DNA of 64,000 nt from Streptococcus suis (lineage in GTDB: Bacteria; Bacillota; Bacilli; Lactobacillales; Streptococcaceae): contig NZ_JAGFUX010000005.1 of the NCBI RefSeq assembly GCF_017601095.1, positions 62,001-126,000 on the forward strand, read 5' to 3'. Position 1 is the first letter of the stretch; every line of letters starts with the position of its first letter. Both the position numbers and the translations under genes were made by a program. Below are positions 41,587 through 51,433 of the stretch, piece by piece. The notes beneath the pieces are model-generated. The model had not been told where the DNA came from. It was given only the letters and a program-made list of their open reading frames with translations, and did not search any database.

Positions 41587-42921
41587 ATGTTAGAATTGAT
41601 GCAAAACATCAATAACCTTGTGTGGGGGCCGCCCCTCTTGTTACTCTTGGTCGGAACGGGTGTCTATTTCACCCTTCGTTTGGGAGTGTTTCAGGTCAGC
41701 AAGTTACCGACCGCCTTTCGTTTGATTTTCTCCAGTGACCAGTCTGGTCAGGGAGATGTGTCCAGCTTTGCGGCTCTTTGTACAGCTTTGGCAGCGACAG
41801 TTGGTACGGGAAATATCGTTGGGGTGGCGACTGCTATTACGACAGGTGGACCAGGTGCCCTTTTCTGGATGTGGGTGGCGGCCTTCTTCGGGATGGCAAC
41901 CAAATATGCGGAAGGTTTTTTAGCTATCAAATATAGAACCAAGGATGCCAATGGGCAAGCAGCAGGAGGTCCGATGCACTATATCACCTTGGGGATGGGA
42001 CAAAAGTGGAAGCCTTTAGCAGTTTTCTTTGCCATTTCAGGAGTTTTAGTGGCCCTATTGGGGATGGGAACTTTTTCTCAGGTTAATTCCATTGCCTCAT
42101 CCATGTCTTCTAGCTTTGGCTTGGCTCCCCAGTTGGTCAGCATTGTGACAGCCATTTCCATAGCCTTCTTTATCTTTGGAGGGATCGAAAAAATCTCTGA
42201 CGTTTCAACCAAAATTGTCCCATTTATGGCGATTTTGTATGTCTTGGCAAGTATAACCGTTTTGGCCCTTCATTGGGAACAACTTTTGCCGACCCTGGCC
42301 TTAGTGTTCAAATCTGCCTTTACTCCAGCTGCAGCTGTGGGTGGATTTGCAGGTGCGACCGTGCAACAGGCCATTCAGCGTGGGATTGCTCGTGGGGTGT
42401 TCTCTAATGAATCTGGTTTAGGTTCGGCGCCTATCGCAGCAGCAGCAGCCAAATCAGACAATCCAGTGGAGCAGGGCTTGATTTCCATGACAGGTACCTT
42501 TATCGATACCATCATCATCTGTACCTTGACAGGTTTGACGATTTTGGTGACCGGTCAGTGGTCAGTTGCTGGCTTGGAAGGTGCTCCGCTGAGCCAGGCA
42601 GCATTTGCTTCTGTCTTCGGTCAGCCTGGAGCCCTGGCCTTGACCATTAGTCTGGTTCTCTTTGCCTATACGACTATTCTGGGGTGGTCATACTATGGGG
42701 AGCGCTGTATCGAGTTTCTATTTGGGACCAAGTCTATCTTGCCTTATCGTTTGGTCTTTGTAGCCATGGTTGCTTTGGGTGGTTTCCTCAAGCTAGACTT
42801 GATTTGGACTATCGCAGATATTGTGAATGGGCTTATGGCTCTTCCAAACTTGATTGCCTTGCTGGCTCTCTCTCCTGTCATTATCAAGGAAACACGCCAG
42901 TATTTTGCCAAAAAGAAATAA
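41587..42921 (+). CDS. Sodium:alanine/glycine symporter (AGCS family)
   Basis: 444 aa with about ten membrane segments. LMQNINNLVWGPPLLLLLVGTG, GNIVGVATAITTGGPGALFWMWVAAFFGMATKYAEGFLA, and GIARGVFSNESGLGSAPIAAAAAK are signature sequences of the alanine or glycine:cation symporters (DagA/AlsT). The glycine riboswitch in its leader argues that glycine is the main substrate. The ribosome binding site is TTAGGAGGAAGCT. Confidence 0.93.
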   Translation: MLELMQNINNLVWGPPLLLLLVGTGVYFTLRLGVFQVSKLPTAFRLIFSSDQSGQGDVSSFAALCTALAATVGTGNIVGVATAITTGGPGALFWMWVAAFFGMATKYAEGFLAIKYRTKDANGQAAGGPMHYITLGMGQKWKPLAVFFAISGVLVALLGMGTFSQVNSIASSMSSSFGLAPQLVSIVTAISIAFFIFGGIEKISDVSTKIVPFMAILYVLASITVLALHWEQLLPTLALVFKSAFTPAAAVGGFAGATVQQAIQRGIARGVFSNESGLGSAPIAAAAAKSDNPVEQGLISMTGTFIDTIIICTLTGLTILVTGQWSVAGLEGAPLSQAAFASVFGQPGALALTISLVLFAYTTILGWSYYGERCIEFLFGTKSILPYRLVFVAMVALGGFLKLDLIWTIADIVNGLMALPNLIALLALSPVIIKETRQYFAKKK

Positions 42922-43063
42922 GGGTGATACCTTTGGTTATACTTAGGCCATTGGGGATTCCCTTTGTTTTTGAGTCAGTGAAAAATTAGAAAAGACAGTT
43001 AAGTTGGCTGTCTTTTCGTTACTTTAGGAAAATTTGGTATAATAGTGGCTAGGAAGGAGTTCT

Positions 43064-43903
43064 ATGACAGATTTTATCTCAACTTACTTAGCGCAATTTA
43101 ATCTTGAGCAGCTCTTGACGAGTATTTTGAACAAGCTCTTATCCCTGGTTCTCTTGTTCCTTTCCTTTTATGTGGTGAAAAAACTAGCCAAGCAATCGGT
43201 GAAACGCATCCTGGTGCCATCTTTAAAGATATCGACCCAGGAAATCGGCCGCCAGAAGACCATCAGCCGTCTGGTGGAGAGTATGCTTAATTATTTGCTG
43301 TATTTCTTGCTGATTTACTGTATTCTAGCAATTCTTGGTCTTCCTGTTTCCAGTCTCTTTGCTGGGGCAGGAATTGCGGGTGTTGTGATTGGTTTAGGGG
43401 CGCAAGGCTTTCTCTCAGACTTGGTCAATGGCTTTTTTATCCTGTTAGAGAGACAGTTTGATGTGGGGGATGTGGTCAAATTAACCAACGGCCCCATTAC
43501 CATCGCGGGGACCATTGTCAGTGTCGGAATTCGGACGACTCAGGTTCGGGATGCGGATGGGACCCTTCATTTTATTCCCAATCGTAATATCCTAGTCGTG
43601 TCCAATCAATCTCGTGGGGACATGCGGGCGCAGATTGATATTCCGCTCAAACTCAATACAGACTTGGAAAAGGTTTATCAGGTGATCGAGGAGGTCAATG
43701 CCCGAGAGTTACCGACCAATCAGCTGGTCAAGGATGTGACCATTCTTGGACCGCAAAATTTACAGACGGGACAATTTTCGTTTCGGGTCAATCTCTTTGT
43801 GGCCAGTGGCCAGCAAGGGAAAATCTATCATCAATTTTATGGCTTGTATCAAGAAGCCTTGCGTACTGCTGGAGTTGACTTGCCAAGTGGCCCAGCACAT
43901 TAA
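43064..43903 (+). CDS. Small-conductance mechanosensitive channel (MscS)
   Basis: 279 aa. Three hydrophobic segments; the third forms the pore helix with the Gly/Ala pattern (SSLFAGAGIAGVVIGLGAQGFLSDLVNGFFILLE), followed by the beta domain FDVGDVVKLTNGPITIAGTIVSVGIRTTQVRDADG and HFIPNRNI. It opens under membrane tension to release osmolytes on hypo-osmotic shock. The promoter TATAAT lies at about 43038. A 20-base gap leads to the next gene. Confidence 0.9.
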   Translation: MTDFISTYLAQFNLEQLLTSILNKLLSLVLLFLSFYVVKKLAKQSVKRILVPSLKISTQEIGRQKTISRLVESMLNYLLYFLLIYCILAILGLPVSSLFAGAGIAGVVIGLGAQGFLSDLVNGFFILLERQFDVGDVVKLTNGPITIAGTIVSVGIRTTQVRDADGTLHFIPNRNILVVSNQSRGDMRAQIDIPLKLNTDLEKVYQVIEEVNARELPTNQLVKDVTILGPQNLQTGQFSFRVNLFVASGQQGKIYHQFYGLYQEALRTAGVDLPSGPAH

Positions 43904-43923
43904 GAAAAAGAGGAGTTATTTAG

Positions 43924-44523
43924 ATGAATCCAAAAGAGTTCGTTGTTGAAGATGGTTTGGTCTATTACCGTAAGAAACCATTGCATAAACAGGTCTTGTT
44001 CTGGACGACACTTGTCGGAGGCTTGCTGAGTTTTATTTTAACCGTCATCTGCATCCTTTTGTCCTTAGGGCTCACAGCAGAAAAAAGCTATTCTTCCTTG
44101 TATGATTCGTCCACATATAGCGATTACTACTATGAAGATACCAGTAGCTTGGAGACTATTTCTCTTGGAGAAAGTAGGGAGGTTCAGTCTGACCTTGAAA
44201 TGGTTGTTACGCGTATGGAAAAGGATTCTTCCTTGGAACTGGTTGATACGTACTATACCAATGCTTTTGTTGTAGAGGTCGAACTGACCAATACCAGTGA
44301 TCAGGTGTATTACTTTGATGAATATGCCTTCTCCTTGGTGGATGCGAGCACGGACTTAACCTTTTATTTGGACTATGTGACCTACGATGTCAATATTCCA
44401 GAAAAAATTGATCCAGGTCAGTCTTTGAAGGTAAAACTGGTCTATGGTGTGGATGGCGAATCCTCTTTCTATTTTGTTTACGATAGTTTTGCCTGGACTC
44501 AAGTAATTGGTCAAGGTATATAA
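43924..44523 (+). CDS. Membrane protein with DUF4352-like extracellular domain
   Basis: 199 aa. A short cytoplasmic N-terminus (VEDGLVYYRKKPLHKQVLFW), one membrane helix (about 28-50, TTLVGGLLSFILTVICILLSLGL), a Tyr/Ser-rich spacer, and an extracellular beta-sandwich of the DUF4352 kind (VEVELTNTSDQVYYFDEYAFSLVDAS). Function unknown. It is probably cotranscribed with the MscS gene and could relate to envelope stress, but this is only inference from position. Confidence 0.7.
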   Translation: MNPKEFVVEDGLVYYRKKPLHKQVLFWTTLVGGLLSFILTVICILLSLGLTAEKSYSSLYDSSTYSDYYYEDTSSLETISLGESREVQSDLEMVVTRMEKDSSLELVDTYYTNAFVVEVELTNTSDQVYYFDEYAFSLVDASTDLTFYLDYVTYDVNIPEKIDPGQSLKVKLVYGVDGESSFYFVYDSFAWTQVIGQGI

Positions 44524-44524
44524 G

Positions 44525-44560
44525 AAAAAATACACAAGTGATGTACTTGTGTATTTTTTT
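44525..44560. terminator. Bidirectional terminator between converging genes
   Basis: AAAAAATACACAAGT (44525-44539) pairs with ACTTGTGTATTTTTT (44545-44559). It serves the DUF4352 gene on plus and gdhA on minus. Confidence 0.88.
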
Positions 44561-44570
44561 ATGACTTGTA

Positions 44571-45941
<1,371 letters not shown>

Positions 45942-45943
45942 TT

Positions 45944-45966
45944 ATTAAATTGTCTGACAATTTAAT
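45944..45966. promoter_or_regulatory. Perfect palindrome in gdhA leader
   Basis: ATTAAATTGTC-T-GACAATTTAAT: two 11-bp arms around one base. It lies between the start site (about 45973) and the ribosome binding site of gdhA. No U-tract follows on the minus strand, and the one-base loop is too tight for an RNA hairpin of full length, so a protein operator is more likely. Confidence 0.7.
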
Positions 45967-45979
45967 GTATCTGATGATT

Positions 45980-46034
45980 ATTATAGCACTCGAATTTTTA
46001 CTTGTAAAGTAAAAAATGCAATATTCTGAAAATT
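45980..46034 (-). promoter_or_regulatory. gdhA promoter and CodY box
   Basis: On the minus strand TTTACA (46003-46008), a 17-bp spacer and TATAAT (45980-45985). AATATTCTGAAAATT (46020-46034) matches 14 of 15 positions of the CodY consensus AATTTTCWGAAAATT and lies just upstream of the -35. Confidence 0.78.
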
Positions 46035-46101
46035 TGTTGGCAAGCTTGTCTGAGAAAAAGCGAACAATAACAGCAAATTACCTCCTTTTTTGTTCTGCCT
46101 A

Positions 46102-46110
46102 TGGTATAAT
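46102..46110 (+). promoter_or_regulatory. pyrD promoter (extended -10)
   Basis: TGGTATAAT (TG-N-TATAAT) 28 bases before the pyrD start; the -35 region is poor. Confidence 0.6.
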
Positions 46111-46138
46111 CATTCAAAAATAAGGAATGGGAGATTGT

Positions 46139-47077
46139 ATGGTATCAACTGCGACACAACTGGGAGGCTTTGCCTTTGACAACTGTTTGATGAATGCGGC
46201 GGGTGTCTGGTGCATGACGCGAGAGGAACTAGAGGTGGTCAAGGATTCTGCGGCGGGGACCTTTGTGACCAAAACTGCGACCTTAGCCTATCGGGAGGGA
46301 AATCCCGAGCCTCGCTACCGTAATCTTCCTTTGGGCTCCATCAACTCAATGGGCTTGCCCAATCAGGGTCTGGACTATTATATTGACTATTTGCTGGAGT
46401 TGCAAGAGTCAGAACCGGAGAGGACCTTTATCTTATCCCTAGTGGGACTTTCTCCTGACGAGACACATGAGATTTTGAAAAAGGTAGAAGCCAGTGACTT
46501 TAAGGGCTTGATTGAACTCAACCTCTCCTGTCCCAATGTTCCTGGAAAACCGCAAATTGCCTATGATTTTGAAGCGACGGAGACCATTTTAAGGGAGGTT
46601 TTCAGTTATTTTACCAAGCCTTTGGGTATTAAATTGCCGCCTTATTTTGACATCGTTCATTTTGATCAAGCGGCTGCGATTTTCAATCAATTCCCCATTG
46701 TCTTTGTCAACTGTGTCAACTCGATTGGGAACGGTTTGTATATTGAGGATGAACAAGTGGTCATCAAACCCAAGGGAGGTTTTGGTGGACTTGGTGGTGA
46801 GTACATCAAACCGACTGCCCTGGCCAATGTCCATGCCTTTTACCAACGCCTGAAACCTGAGATTCAGATAGTTGGAACAGGTGGTGTTTTGACGGGCCGA
46901 GATGCTTTTGAACATATCCTGTGCGGTGCCAGCATGGTCCAAATCGGAACGGCCTTGCAAAAGGAAGGACCAGCTATTTTTGAGCGGATCACAGCTGAGT
47001 TGCAGGCTCTTATGGCGGAAAAAGGCTATGAAAGCATTGAAGATTTTCGAGGAAAACTTCAAACAATAAGAGACTAG
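46139..47077 (+). CDS. pyrD: Dihydroorotate dehydrogenase class 1A
   Basis: 312 aa. [57 protein letters not shown] and [19 protein letters not shown] (with the catalytic Cys in the loop SCPN) are typical of the soluble fumarate-dependent class 1A enzyme (PyrDA), which oxidises dihydroorotate in pyrimidine synthesis with FMN. The start at 46139 is behind GGGAG (46129-46133); a reading from 46127 would include it. The gene is alone, with its own promoter and terminator. Confidence 0.94.
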   Translation: MVSTATQLGGFAFDNCLMNAAGVWCMTREELEVVKDSAAGTFVTKTATLAYREGNPEPRYRNLPLGSINSMGLPNQGLDYYIDYLLELQESEPERTFILSLVGLSPDETHEILKKVEASDFKGLIELNLSCPNVPGKPQIAYDFEATETILREVFSYFTKPLGIKLPPYFDIVHFDQAAAIFNQFPIVFVNCVNSIGNGLYIEDEQVVIKPKGGFGGLGGEYIKPTALANVHAFYQRLKPEIQIVGTGGVLTGRDAFEHILCGASMVQIGTALQKEGPAIFERITAELQALMAEKGYESIEDFRGKLQTIRD

Positions 47078-47087
47078 CTTGCAGTGG

Positions 47088-47124
47088 TGAACTGATTGGT
47101 GAAGATCAATCAGTTCATTTTTTT
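47088..47124 (+). terminator. pyrD terminator
   Basis: TGAACTGATTG (47088-47098) pairs with CAATCAGTTCA (47107-47117), followed by seven T residues. Confidence 0.88.
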
Positions 47125-47188
47125 GCTCTAGATTTTTGAGGAAAAATGCATTATACTAATATGTGAACAAGAAATGAAGAGGTGGAAC

Positions 47189-48439
47189 ATGGACAGACGT
47201 CGGAACCGCAAAGGTAAGCACATGCGAAAACGGAAGAAAATAGGACTGGCAGGCCCGGTCATTTTGGTGGCAGGGTTAACACTTGGTGTTTTCTTGCTCA
47301 AAAATCACCTTCCTTGGCAACAAACTCAAGAAAGTCAGGCAACCAGCCAATCAACAGAAGCAAATGCTAGTCAGACCGTGGAAACAGTCAAGTCTGCTCG
47401 TATCATGGCGCATGGAGACTTACTCTACCATGATATTATATATGCTAGTGCCTTGCAGGCTGATGGTAGCTATGATTTTTCAGAAAATTTTACCTATGTT
47501 CAACCTTGGTTGGAACAGGCTGATTTAGCAATTGGGGATTTTGAAGGGACCATTTCAGATGATTTTCCTCTAGCTGGCTATCCTCTTTTCAATGCGCCCT
47601 CTTCTGTTGCGATGGCCATGGGGCAGGCTGGTTATGATGTCATGGACTTGGCCCACAACCATATTTTGGATTCTCACCTGTCTGGTTTGCAGTCAACCGT
47701 CAACTATTTGGCAGCTGCAGGAATTGATACGGTGGGGGTTTACCCAGATGGAAACCGGGCAGAGATGCCGATTTATATTCGGGAGGTCAATGGGATAAAA
47801 ATCGCCATTTTAGCCTATGCCTATGGTTTTAATGGGATGGAAGCTGGGCTGACTCAAGAAGAGTACGATGCCCATCTCTCTGACCTCAACCAAGAAAAAA
47901 TGCAGGCGGAATTGACAAAGGCAGAGCAGGAAGCTGATTTTACCATTGTCATGCCTCAGATGGGTGTGGAATACCAGATCGAACCAAGTCAGGAACAAAT
48001 TGACCTCTACCATCAAATGGTAGACTGGGGAGCAGATGTCGTCTTGGGTGGTCATCCGCATGTCATACAGCCTTCTGAAACCCTTGAAAAAGATGGGGAG
48101 AAGAAACTTATTATTTATTCTATGGGGAATTTTTTGTCCAACCAACGGATGGAAACCATGGAAGGGGTTCTCAACTACCAGTGGACAGAAAGAGGAGTCC
48201 TCATGGATTTAGAGATTGAAAAAGATCATTCTGGAACGCGGATCAAGACGGCACAGGCGCGACCGTCTTGGGTGAAGAGGGTGCCACGTGAGGGGACGCC
48301 ATATTATCTTTATCAAACCTTGATTCTGGAAGATTTTATCGCTGGCGGTGCCTACCGAGACCAACTCTCGCCAGAAGATCAGGCACGGATAGACCAAGCT
48401 TATCAAGAGACCTTAGACCACGTTGGTTTGAATTGGTAA
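47189..48439 (+). CDS. CapA-like (PGA_cap) metallophosphatase-fold protein
   Basis: 416 aa. A basic N-terminus and membrane helix (about 24-42, GPVILVAGLTLGVFLL) place the rest outside the cell. RIMAHGDLLYHD, AIGDFEGTISDDFPLAGYPLFNAP, VMDLAHNHILDSH and VVLGGHPHVIQPSE are the metal-binding motifs of the CapA/PGA_cap family (first named for poly-gamma-glutamate synthesis, now thought to be a phosphoesterase-like enzyme). The other pgs genes are absent, so capsule polyglutamate synthesis is unlikely. The start may be 47189 (after AGAGGTGG) or 47222. An HAD gene follows 17 bases later. Confidence 0.82.
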   Translation: MDRRRNRKGKHMRKRKKIGLAGPVILVAGLTLGVFLLKNHLPWQQTQESQATSQSTEANASQTVETVKSARIMAHGDLLYHDIIYASALQADGSYDFSENFTYVQPWLEQADLAIGDFEGTISDDFPLAGYPLFNAPSSVAMAMGQAGYDVMDLAHNHILDSHLSGLQSTVNYLAAAGIDTVGVYPDGNRAEMPIYIREVNGIKIAILAYAYGFNGMEAGLTQEEYDAHLSDLNQEKMQAELTKAEQEADFTIVMPQMGVEYQIEPSQEQIDLYHQMVDWGADVVLGGHPHVIQPSETLEKDGEKKLIIYSMGNFLSNQRMETMEGVLNYQWTERGVLMDLEIEKDHSGTRIKTAQARPSWVKRVPREGTPYYLYQTLILEDFIAGGAYRDQLSPEDQARIDQAYQETLDHVGLNW

Positions 48440-48456
48440 AAAAGAGGGGGGGAAGA

Positions 48457-49308
48457 ATGATGGATATTCGCTTGATTGCGACAGATATGGATGGTACTTT
48501 TTTAGACCAGGAAGGTGGCTTTGACAGGGATCGATTTGAACACTTGCTGACGGTTTTGGAAGGCAGAGGTATCGGCTTTGTGATTGCTTCTGGAAATGGC
48601 ATGGACCGTCTGCTCAGTCTCTGTCAGGGATTTGAGGACCGGCTTCTCTTTCTTTCAGACAATGGAGCTCGGCTGGTGCAAAAGGGCAAGACCTATTTCC
48701 GCCATCAGGTCAGCTCAGATCAGGTGAGACAGGTCTTGGAGTATTTTTCAGGCCGATGGCACCAGGTCTGTCTCATGTTGGCAAATGACCAAGCCATCTA
48801 TATGCAGGCTGGTGGAGCTCTGCCATTTCACCAATCGGGAATCCCGATAAAAAAAGAAGAAATGCAGCAGTTTTTATCACGTATCCATTTTTTGGATTCA
48901 CTTGCGGACTATCCCAAAGAGGAAGTCATTTACAAGATGGGGCTGTGGATTGAACCGAGCCAGGTCGAGCAGGTTGTATCGGCTTTTAACCAGGCCTTTG
49001 CGGGGAACTTGGTGGCGGTGACCAGCGGCTATGGTTCGATTGATATCCTTCCTTTTGGGATCCATAAGGCCTGGGGCTTGTACCAAGTCATGGAGGAAAG
49101 AGGCCTGACCCCGGAACAGGTGATGGCTTTTGGAGACTCGGATAATGACATCGAGATGTTGCAGCTGGTGACCTATTCCTATGCTATGGAGAATGGAACG
49201 GACAAGGTAAAAGCAAGCGCCCGTTATCTGGCACCTTCCAACAAGGACCAGGGAGTTTTGACTGTATTAGAGTCCTTCTTTTTAGCTCCACCTAACAAGT
49301 CTGGATAG
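48457..49308 (+). CDS. Cof-type HAD-IIB sugar-phosphate phosphatase
   Basis: 283 aa. HAD motif I RLIATDMDGTFLD, motif II VIASGNG, and motif IV MAFGDSDNDIEML, with a C2-type cap between, are all in place. These cytoplasmic enzymes hydrolyse sugar phosphates or flavin/PLP-type phosphates; the substrate is unknown. The start at 48457 follows GAGGGGGGAAGA; an alternative Met is the next codon. It is the second gene of a two-gene operon with the CapA-like gene. Confidence 0.85.
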   Translation: MMDIRLIATDMDGTFLDQEGGFDRDRFEHLLTVLEGRGIGFVIASGNGMDRLLSLCQGFEDRLLFLSDNGARLVQKGKTYFRHQVSSDQVRQVLEYFSGRWHQVCLMLANDQAIYMQAGGALPFHQSGIPIKKEEMQQFLSRIHFLDSLADYPKEEVIYKMGLWIEPSQVEQVVSAFNQAFAGNLVAVTSGYGSIDILPFGIHKAWGLYQVMEERGLTPEQVMAFGDSDNDIEMLQLVTYSYAMENGTDKVKASARYLAPSNKDQGVLTVLESFFLAPPNKSG

Positions 49309-49344
49309 GAAGGGCCAGCTTAGAACAAATTTATCAAAAACATC

Positions 49345-49389
49345 AAAAAACCTAGTAAGGAGATTTTCTCTCACTTACTAGGTTTTTTA
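49345..49389. terminator. Bidirectional terminator between HAD and AraC genes
   Basis: AAAAAACCTAGTAAG (49345-49359) pairs with CTTACTAGGTTTTTT (49374-49388). Confidence 0.88.
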
Positions 49390-49399
49390 GGTTCGATGG

Positions 49400-50251
49400 T
49401 TAGTGGATTTCAGGAGTCATTAATTGTCGGAACTGCCGCGGAGAGGTGTTGAAATACTTGCGGAAGGTTTTGGAATAGTGCTGCACATCGTTGAACCCAA
49501 CCTCTTGGGCGATAAAGGTCAAACTCTTTTTGGTCCTGCTCATGAGTTCGACCGATCGATTGAGTCTGTAAAGCGTTAGATAATGTTTAATGGTGGTCCC
49601 AGTTTCTGCCTTAAAGAGCTTGTTGAGGTAGTGGGGGGTGATATTGAGTTCCTTGGCGATGGTAGCCAGTAATAGCGGGTTTGAAAAGTGGTGGTGGATG
49701 TACTCCAAGGTATTTTGGACATAGCGAGACCCTAGTCCAGAGCGACTTTCAGGTTCGCGCTTGAGCCTGTACAAAATCTTGGTTAAAAAGACAGTGAATT
49801 CCAACTGTTGCAGACTCGATTCGTAGAGGTCTGGAGGAAGTGGAAGACGGCTGGATTGGAGTAAGTAGGCAGCTTCCTCCTCCGTAGGTCGAAAGAGCAA
49901 GTGGCTATTGGTGTCCTTGAAGAGATCAATCATTTCAAAGGGATTCTGACGGTCCTGGCCTACCAAAAAGTGAGGAAAATGATAGAGGTCAAAGTGCAGC
50001 TGAATAACGGTACAGGTGTCCTCTTTGGGAATGGTCAAAGAGTGAATGACAAAAGGGGCTAAGATGATACAGTCACCCGCCTGAAATTGATAGGTCTTGT
50101 TGGCAAGGTCCATCTGGCAGGAACCTTCTAAGATTAAATAGAGTTCAGAGAGCCGGTGGGCATGGATAGGAAAATGGTAACCTTTTGCAAAGGTTTTGTG
50201 AGACCGCTTGTAGAGAATCTGTTGGGAAAGGTGAATCGTGTTTTGGACCAT
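49400..50251 (-). CDS. AraC family transcriptional regulator
   Basis: 283 aa. The N-terminal cupin sensor domain (HFPIHAHRLSELYLILEGSCQMDLANKTYQFQAGDCIILAP) is of the sugar-binding type, and the C-terminal AraC DNA-binding domain has two helix-turn-helices (LLATIAKELNITPHYLNKLFKAETG and LTFIAQEVGFNDVQHYSKTFRKYF). It is divergent from the SurA-like/beta-helix operon, so it probably activates that operon on sensing a sugar or glycan fragment. The ligand is unknown. Confidence 0.87.
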   Translation of the reverse strand: MVQNTIHLSQQILYKRSHKTFAKGYHFPIHAHRLSELYLILEGSCQMDLANKTYQFQAGDCIILAPFVIHSLTIPKEDTCTVIQLHFDLYHFPHFLVGQDRQNPFEMIDLFKDTNSHLLFRPTEEEAAYLLQSSRLPLPPDLYESSLQQLEFTVFLTKILYRLKREPESRSGLGSRYVQNTLEYIHHHFSNPLLLATIAKELNITPHYLNKLFKAETGTTIKHYLTLYRLNRSVELMSRTKKSLTFIAQEVGFNDVQHYSKTFRKYFNTSPRQFRQLMTPEIH

Positions 50252-50281
50252 AAATACCTCTTTCTGACAAGTTTAATCTAT

Positions 50282-50334
50282 AAGATAGCGTTTTCTTACT
50301 ATATTTTTGACCACTAGTTAATATAAAATAGAAT
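50282..50334 (+). promoter_or_regulatory. Promoter of SurA-like/beta-helix operon
   Basis: TTGACC (50307-50312), a 16-bp spacer and TAGAAT (50329-50334). Upstream a weak cre-like sequence (AAGATAGCGTTTTCT, 50282-50296; two mismatches to WTGNAANCGNWNNCW) may add CcpA control; it lies between the two divergent genes. Confidence 0.55.
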
Positions 50335-50362
50335 TGACAAGGATTTGACAGGAGGAGCCGCT

Positions 50363-51421
50363 ATGCCCCTAAAACAAATAAAAAAATGGCAAATTCTGAC
50401 CCTCGTCGCGGGTCTGGTCTTAGTCATTTGTACCGGGATGTTGGTTTTTCGACCTGTCAGTTACTCCCTGAAAATCGATGGGGTTGCAGTAGCTGAGGAA
50501 GAGTTTCAAACAGAGGTAACCAAGGCCCAGTATCAGGTCACCAAGTATTTCTTTGATCAGTACCAAGCTGAGGTTGATCACGATTTTTGGGACAGGGATT
50601 TTCAAGGAGAAAAACCCAAGGTCCGCTTATTACAGGAAACCCTGGACCAGCTAAGGCGGATTTACGCAGCTAGAAGTTTGGCTCTGGAAACAGGGATGGT
50701 TTCTAGTATAGATTATAGCGCATTTATAAATAGGTTTCAAGCCTCGAATCAAAATCGCCAAAAAGCGAGTTCAGATGGTGAAGCCGTCTATGGTCTTGCA
50801 ACCTTTTCGCAAGAAGCCTTTTTAGAATATGAATTAGACAGCTTCGAGCAGGCCTATTTGGACCAGTTTGGCCCAAGCAGTCTAGCAGTGAGTGATGCTG
50901 AGCAGTTAGCCTATTACCAAAGTCAGGCAGAAGGCATCTTTGCCCGCTATGACGACTATGAGGTAGAATATATCCGGATATATTATGCGATGGAAGATTT
51001 GGATGACCAGGTCTTGGCACAACTGAGGATTGACCTAGATAGTCTTGCCAGCCAGTCAGCTAACTCACGTTTTGACATGGCAGCCTTTCCTAGCCTAGCA
51101 CCCTATTATGGTTATGAAGAGATTGCCTCTGACCAAGTTTCGACCCTAGCAAAATTTATCGGCGACGTTCTCTATTATGCAGATCAATTGGAAGCTGGTC
51201 AAACCAGCCCAGTCATCGATGAAAATGGCTGCCTTTACTTGATTCGCCTGATCAATCGTACAGACAATGGCCCTGTTCCGTTTGAAGAAGTAAAAGAAGT
51301 TATCAAAAAACGCCTCCAAGAAGAGGCTTATCAACAACTCGTCATTCAAAAAAGCGACAGCATGGAATTGGACTATGAGGAAGACCAATTACTTGCCTAT
51401 CTCGAATCTATCATCAACTAA
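50363..51421 (+). CDS. Membrane-anchored SurA/PrsA-like folding factor (inferred)
   Basis: 352 aa. One N-terminal membrane helix (about 10-30, ILTLVAGLVLVICTGMLVF) without lipobox; then an extracellular helical region (VSYSLKIDGVAVAEEEFQTEVTKAQYQV) like the SurA N-terminal domain; a central part with VEYIRIYYAMEDLDDQV; and a C-terminal segment VIDENGCLYLIRLINRTDNGPVPFEEVKEVIKKRLQEEAYQ that has the layout of parvulin chaperones (a beta strand followed by F-x-x-V-K and a closing helix). Sequence identity to PrsA is low and I cannot point to catalytic residues. It is 12 bases upstream of a giant surface protein gene, so it is probably that protein's dedicated folding helper. The start at 50363 follows ACAGGAGGAGCC. 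Confidence 0.65.
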   Translation: MPLKQIKKWQILTLVAGLVLVICTGMLVFRPVSYSLKIDGVAVAEEEFQTEVTKAQYQVTKYFFDQYQAEVDHDFWDRDFQGEKPKVRLLQETLDQLRRIYAARSLALETGMVSSIDYSAFINRFQASNQNRQKASSDGEAVYGLATFSQEAFLEYELDSFEQAYLDQFGPSSLAVSDAEQLAYYQSQAEGIFARYDDYEVEYIRIYYAMEDLDDQVLAQLRIDLDSLASQSANSRFDMAAFPSLAPYYGYEEIASDQVSTLAKFIGDVLYYADQLEAGQTSPVIDENGCLYLIRLINRTDNGPVPFEEVKEVIKKRLQEEAYQQLVIQKSDSMELDYEEDQLLAYLESIIN

Positions 51422-51433
51422 AGGAGGAAATGG

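Noticed and set aside
47174..48439. Polyglutamate capsule synthesis from the CapA-like gene
   Set aside because: Only one family member is present; CapB and CapC partners are absent and the neighbour is a HAD phosphatase.
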